Shown here: positions 60,550 through 64,000 of the stretch, piece by piece
Layout of the letters: each line of letters opens with the position of its first letter
Numbering within the stretch: the first letter of the stretch is position 1
Assembly (NCBI GenBank): GCA_964621525.1
Contig: CAZUMS010000009.1
Span: forward strand, 1-64,000
Reading direction: 5' to 3'
From: CAZMGV01 sp964621525 [NCBI: uncultured bacterium]
GTDB taxonomy: Bacteria; JAGRBM01
Length of the DNA: 64,000 nt
Translations under genes and position numbers: made by a program
The notes under the pieces: model-generated
What the model saw: the letters and a program-made list of their open reading frames with translations, nothing else
What the model was told of the DNA's origin: nothing
Database searches by the model: none

Positions 60550-62139
60550 TCACAGCGCGGCGAAGATGTCCTTCATCTCTTCCGAGGTAAGCCGGGATAC
60601 CGTCGTCACCTTGTCTGAGAATTCCTTGACGGTGGCGGGTGTGTTGATGCCCATGTCCACGAGGATCGAGAAGACGGTCACTTCGAGGTCTTCCTTCATC
60701 CGCTTGAATTCGGAGAGCCAGCGCGAAGAGACGACGCAGTCGCCGTCGGTGATAAACACGATGTCGCCGCGCTGCTTGTCGTCCCGCTCCAGTGAGTAGA
60801 TCGCCTCCTGGAGAGGTTTCTCGAAGTCCGTGCCGCCGCCGATGAAATACTCGGCGAGATGCTCGATCTTCTCGATGCGGCGGTCCTTCTGCTCGTTCTT
60901 GGGGAACTCCATGACCGTGAGCGGGTCCTTCTTCGAGCCGAAGTGGATGGCCCGGAAGTTCCGCTTCTGGCGGGTGGCGATGTCGAGCATGGCGAGCGTC
61001 ACGGCCTTGGACCAGAGCTCCTTCTCGCCTTCCATCGAATAGCTGCCGTCGATGCAGACCACGAGGGCGCCTTTGCCGCGCTCCTCGTCGCCCCGGAGGT
61101 TGTACTGGAGGAGCTTCCCTTCCACGAACCGGCGCATGAAATCCTTGCGCAGCACCGGATGCCGCAGGGCGAACAGTTCGGCGGGGATCAGCCGAGAGAC
61201 GTCGTTGCCGAGCGTGACGTCGTACATCTCCTCGTGATGCTGGTGGACCCGGCGGCGCTGCTCGGCGAGGGCGAGCCGCTTGAACTTGCCGACCATCTTG
61301 GCGAGCCGCTTGAGCTTGTCGGAGGTCTGGAGCTTCCTGGCCAGCATGAGCCGCTGGTTCACGGCCATCCGCTGGTTCTTGCCCGATTCCTCGCCGAAGC
61401 CTTCCAGCAGTTCTTCCGAATCCTTCACGTCGTTCAGGGCCTGGTCGAAGCCCTCCTGGAGGGCGCGCTCCATGGCGCTCTGACGGGCGGGGTTTTCCTC
61501 GAAGTCCTGGACCTGCTGCTGGTAGCGCTCCTGGGTCTCGGACATCTCCTCCTTGGCCTGTTCGAGCCGCTCGCGGATCTTCTCCTCCATGTCCTCGGAG
61601 GCCTTGTAGTTCTCGAGCAGCTCCTCCAGCGAGTCGATCTCCTCCTGCTGCTGGGACATCTGCTGTTCGGCCTCGTGGAGATCGTTCATCTCCTCGGCCA
61701 TCTCCTTCTGGATCTGGGAGAGGATGCCGGTGGCGAGGCTGTAGGTGGCGACGGCGGCGGACGGCTCGTTCATGATCGTGAACTTGCGCAGGTTCCGGAA
61801 CTCCTGCCGCTGCATCGCCTGCTCGACGATGGAGCGGTTCTGCAGGTTGCTCTTCACGAGCGAGTCCGAGTCCGTGAGCCGGATGTTGTACTTGTAGAGC
61901 GAGGAAAACAGGTCCTGGAGCAGGGTCCCGAAGGGCGAGAACAAAGTCTCGCCCCGGCGTTTCAGTTCCGTGAGAACGGGCGAATCGTCCAGCATCTCGG
62001 CGAACATCATCCGGTCGAAGGCATCGTTCTCGACCGAATGGACCGACGAAGCCTGCATGAGCTCCTTCGGGTCCGCGGGCGCTTTCGGTTTCTTCCGGAA
62101 GTCGCCGCGCTGCTGGTCATTCGGCGGCGTGTAGGCCAT
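60550..62139 (-). CDS. VWA-domain protein, ViaA-like
   Basis: 529 residues. The N-terminal region is helical with a coiled coil at about 135-215 (rich in Glu/Gln). The VWA domain has the MIDAS motif DGSYSMEG with D364, S366 and S368, then GGGTDFEKP and ITDGD. ViaA partners the MoxR ATPase RavA; together they are tied to respiratory complex assembly and aminoglycoside sensitivity in enterobacteria. The AAA gene lies 19 bases upstream. This one is the second gene of the pair. Confidence 0.82.
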   Translation of the reverse strand: MAYTPPNDQQRGDFRKKPKAPADPKELMQASSVHSVENDAFDRMMFAEMLDDSPVLTELKRRGETLFSPFGTLLQDLFSSLYKYNIRLTDSDSLVKSNLQNRSIVEQAMQRQEFRNLRKFTIMNEPSAAVATYSLATGILSQIQKEMAEEMNDLHEAEQQMSQQQEEIDSLEELLENYKASEDMEEKIRERLEQAKEEMSETQERYQQQVQDFEENPARQSAMERALQEGFDQALNDVKDSEELLEGFGEESGKNQRMAVNQRLMLARKLQTSDKLKRLAKMVGKFKRLALAEQRRRVHQHHEEMYDVTLGNDVSRLIPAELFALRHPVLRKDFMRRFVEGKLLQYNLRGDEERGKGALVVCIDGSYSMEGEKELWSKAVTLAMLDIATRQKRNFRAIHFGSKKDPLTVMEFPKNEQKDRRIEKIEHLAEYFIGGGTDFEKPLQEAIYSLERDDKQRGDIVFITDGDCVVSSRWLSEFKRMKEDLEVTVFSILVDMGINTPATVKEFSDKVTTVSRLTSEEMKDIFAAL

Positions 62140-62158
62140 CGGGCCGTCTCTCCGCGCC

Positions 62159-63298
62159 TTACGGCGCCTCTTCGAGGCCGAGGCAGTTCTCGAGAATCTC
62201 GTTGTGCATCTTCTCGATCCTCACCCGGACGTCCTCGATCCGGCCGATGGAGCGGCCTTCCTGGCCGGCGCGCTTGATGACTTCGCCGATGCGGGAGTGG
62301 ATCTTCTTGAACTTCGTGTGGGCCTCGATGCCAGCCTTCGTGCGCTCGTCTTCGTCCGCCCAGTCGCGTTTCGCGTAGGAAGAGATCTCCTGCGCCTGCT
62401 GGAGGAACTCCTCGGCGCGGCGGTCGAACGGGTTGGCGATGTCGTAGACGATGTTCTCGACCACGGGGATGTCGTCCGGCGTCGTCCAGAGGACGTTGCA
62501 GAGGATCATCAGGTCCGAATCGATCACATGGTCGCGGCCGTCCATGAAGGCGGCGGCCTTCAGCAGGCTCAGGGAGTTCCGGAACCGGCGGTCGGAAGGC
62601 TGGATGTTTTCCTTCTTCAGCTTGTTCCGGAGCGTCACCATCAGGTTGATGACGAGGTCCGAGATCTCGACGGCGCCCGTCTCCTTCTGGAGTTCGGACA
62701 GTTCCTTCAGGCTGATGCGCGTCAGTTTCGTCTGCGGCTTCAGCGACAGCATCTGGACGAAATTCTGGTCGTCCTCCAGGTATTTCACGAGGTAGCGGAG
62801 CATGAACCGGTCGTAGAGGGCGGTGAGCTCCTCCTCGTCGGGCAGCTCGTTCGACGCCCCGAACAGGGACACGAGCGGCGCGTCCTGCGGCTTGTCGCCG
62901 TTGTGGAACTTGCGCTCGTTGATGAGGGAGAGCAGCGCGTTCAGGATCGAGCTGTTCGCCTTGAAGATTTCGTCGAGGAACGCCACATGCGCCACCGGCA
63001 GCTTGTCGCGCGGGATGCGGGTGTACTCGTCCTTCTCCAGCGCCTTCAGCGAGATGGGCCCGAAGATTTCCTCCGGCGTCGTGAACTTCGTGAGCAGCCA
63101 CTGGAAGTAGCTCGCTCCCTCGATGCGCTTGCACAGCTCGTCGGCGAGCATCGACTTCGCCGTGCCCGGCGGGCCGATAAGGAGCACATGCTCCTTGGCG
63201 AGCAGGGCGGCCAGCGCCCCGTCGATCAGTTCCTCGCGCTCGATGAAGGTGTGCTTGAGTTCGGTACGGATGCTCTGGATGGGGTTGGCTTGGGCCAC
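62159..63298 (-). CDS. MoxR-type AAA ATPase, RavA-like
   Basis: 379 residues with a GTG start that is preceded by GAGGTGAT. Walker A GPPGTAKS (residues 42-49), Walker B VAFLDEIFKANS, and the sensor-region LFGASNELPDEEELTALYDRFM are clear MoxR features. MoxR ATPases act with a VWA protein as chaperones that remodel metal-enzyme complexes. Directly followed by the ViaA-like gene, it forms a RavA-ViaA-type module. No metal-enzyme target is nearby. Confidence 0.85.
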   Translation of the reverse strand: MAQANPIQSIRTELKHTFIEREELIDGALAALLAKEHVLLIGPPGTAKSMLADELCKRIEGASYFQWLLTKFTTPEEIFGPISLKALEKDEYTRIPRDKLPVAHVAFLDEIFKANSSILNALLSLINERKFHNGDKPQDAPLVSLFGASNELPDEEELTALYDRFMLRYLVKYLEDDQNFVQMLSLKPQTKLTRISLKELSELQKETGAVEISDLVINLMVTLRNKLKKENIQPSDRRFRNSLSLLKAAAFMDGRDHVIDSDLMILCNVLWTTPDDIPVVENIVYDIANPFDRRAEEFLQQAQEISSYAKRDWADEDERTKAGIEAHTKFKKIHSRIGEVIKRAGQEGRSIGRIEDVRVRIEKMHNEILENCLGLEEAP

Positions 63299-63506
63299 TG
63301 AATCACCTCGGGCGGTTGCGCGGCCCCCCTCCGGACCTTGCGCACCGGTAACCGGAAACTAGCTTATTCGCCCGGCGAACGAAGGGAAAGCGGTGCCCCT
63401 GACGGGCAGCGGGTTAAAATTGGGTGAGGGGGGAGTCCGCTGCCGCCCAACCTGAGCGGAACCGCCGGAGCCTGCCAGAATAATCCCGCCATCCCCTGAG
63501 GGGGCC

Positions 63507-63992
63507 TCAGACGCTCTTGCCGACGTTTTCCTTGAGCTTCTTGGAGAGTTTCTTTTCCGTGTAGAGGACTTCGTTCGTCGCCCGGAGCCGGGTGCACAGG
63601 CTCATGCAGAAGTGCTCGAGGAATTTCACGCCGATGGACGGGTGGTTGTCGATCAGCGAGCGGTATTTCATGCGCGAGAGGAAGTAGGTGGTCGTCGTGC
63701 CCTTGGCCACGCAGTCGGCGGTCGTGGGTTTCTTGTCGACAAGGCTGATTTCGCCGAAGTGCTCGCCCTTGGCGAGCGTGGCGAATACCTCGAGCTGGTC
63801 GCCCTGGCGGCGGCAGACCTGGACCTCGCCGCTCGCGATGCAGTGGAAGCCTTCACCGATCGTCCGTTCGCGGATGATGATCTCGCCGTCCTTCCAGGTC
63901 TTCTGGTCCATCTGGGCGGCGACTTTTTCCAGCTCGTCCGGCGTGAAACCGTGGAAGAGCGTGATATTCCTGATCTGGTCGGTCGGAACCAT
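63507..63992 (-). CDS. Cyclic-nucleotide-binding-fold protein (degenerate site)
   Basis: 161 residues if it starts at the ATG at 63992; the frame is open to the window edge, so it may be longer. One CNBD: IIIRERTIGEGFHCI, GEHFGEISLV, and then KPTTADC, where the cAMP-binding Arg (normally RTA) is Thr. The tail is a Lys-rich helix. There is no HTH. It may bind another ligand or none. It lies upstream of the RavA-ViaA-like pair on the same strand, with a 208-base gap. Confidence 0.75.
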   Translation of the reverse strand: MVPTDQIRNITLFHGFTPDELEKVAAQMDQKTWKDGEIIIRERTIGEGFHCIASGEVQVCRRQGDQLEVFATLAKGEHFGEISLVDKKPTTADCVAKGTTTTYFLSRMKYRSLIDNHPSIGVKFLEHFCMSLCTRLRATNEVLYTEKKLSKKLKENVGKSV

Positions 63993-64000
63993 CTGGGCGA

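Noticed and set aside
1-64000. CRISPR arrays, insertion sequences, integrases or phage genes
   Set aside because: No regularly spaced repeats of CRISPR type, no transposase or integrase motifs were seen on either strand.

Overview
The window is a GC-rich, densely coded segment of a Gram-negative bacterial chromosome. Lnt, lipoprotein signals, a BtuFCD importer and two polysaccharide-type gene clusters point to an outer membrane. The mix (6S RNA next to a 5-FCL gene, RNase Y, PilZ, HrcA without a visible CIRCE, HEAT/HD signalling proteins with long helical domains) suggests a deltaproteobacteria-like or related uncultured lineage; the phylum cannot be fixed from sequence reading alone. I see no phage, insertion sequence, CRISPR array or other clear mobile DNA.

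0-13.3 kb: tail of an unknown gene with a terminator, parA-parB, thiD (minus), an AT-rich island, a Fis-type HTH gene, tRNA-His(GTG) and tRNA-Arg(TCT) flanking a CblC/MMACHC-like cobalamin protein, a Nudix CoA pyrophosphatase, PilZ and alpha/beta hydrolase genes, a lipoprotein, two glycosyltransferases, lnt and hemW. 13.3-18.4 kb: heat-shock cluster hrcA-grpE-dnaK-dnaJ behind a good sigma70-like promoter. 18.5-27.7 kb: membrane protein, acyl-CoA carboxyltransferase, FG-GAP-type protein, zinc-peptidase lipoprotein, recO, an unknown 434-residue protein and a convergent UbiB/ABC1 kinase.

28-33.7 kb: a 6S RNA with a long closing stem and intrinsic terminator, then 5-FCL, rny, ymdB, tyrS and a methyltransferase. 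33.7-39.9 kb: minus-strand polysaccharide cluster (GT2, two GT4, asnB-type synthetase, GT4). 40-47.5 kb: a metallo-beta-lactamase fold protein fused to two cyclic-nucleotide-binding domains, a small ORF, a NodI/NodJ-like ABC exporter, a WecE-like sugar aminotransferase, and convergent sugar formyltransferase and membrane glycosyltransferase genes. Upstream of the last pair lies a 10-bp-phased repeat array next to a promoter.

48-51.2 kb: cobalamin riboswitch followed by btuF-btuC-btuD. 51.2-57.4 kb: a tightly overlapping minus-strand operon encoding a degenerate class III nucleotide-cyclase-like protein, a helical repeat protein and an HD-GYP-like phosphohydrolase lacking the GYP motif. This is the best candidate for an undescribed signalling system here. 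57.7-64 kb: a strictosidine-synthase/SMP-30-like propeller, a membrane-anchored alpha/beta hydrolase with many membrane segments, a RavA-ViaA-like AAA/VWA pair and a small cyclic-nucleotide-binding-fold protein at the edge.
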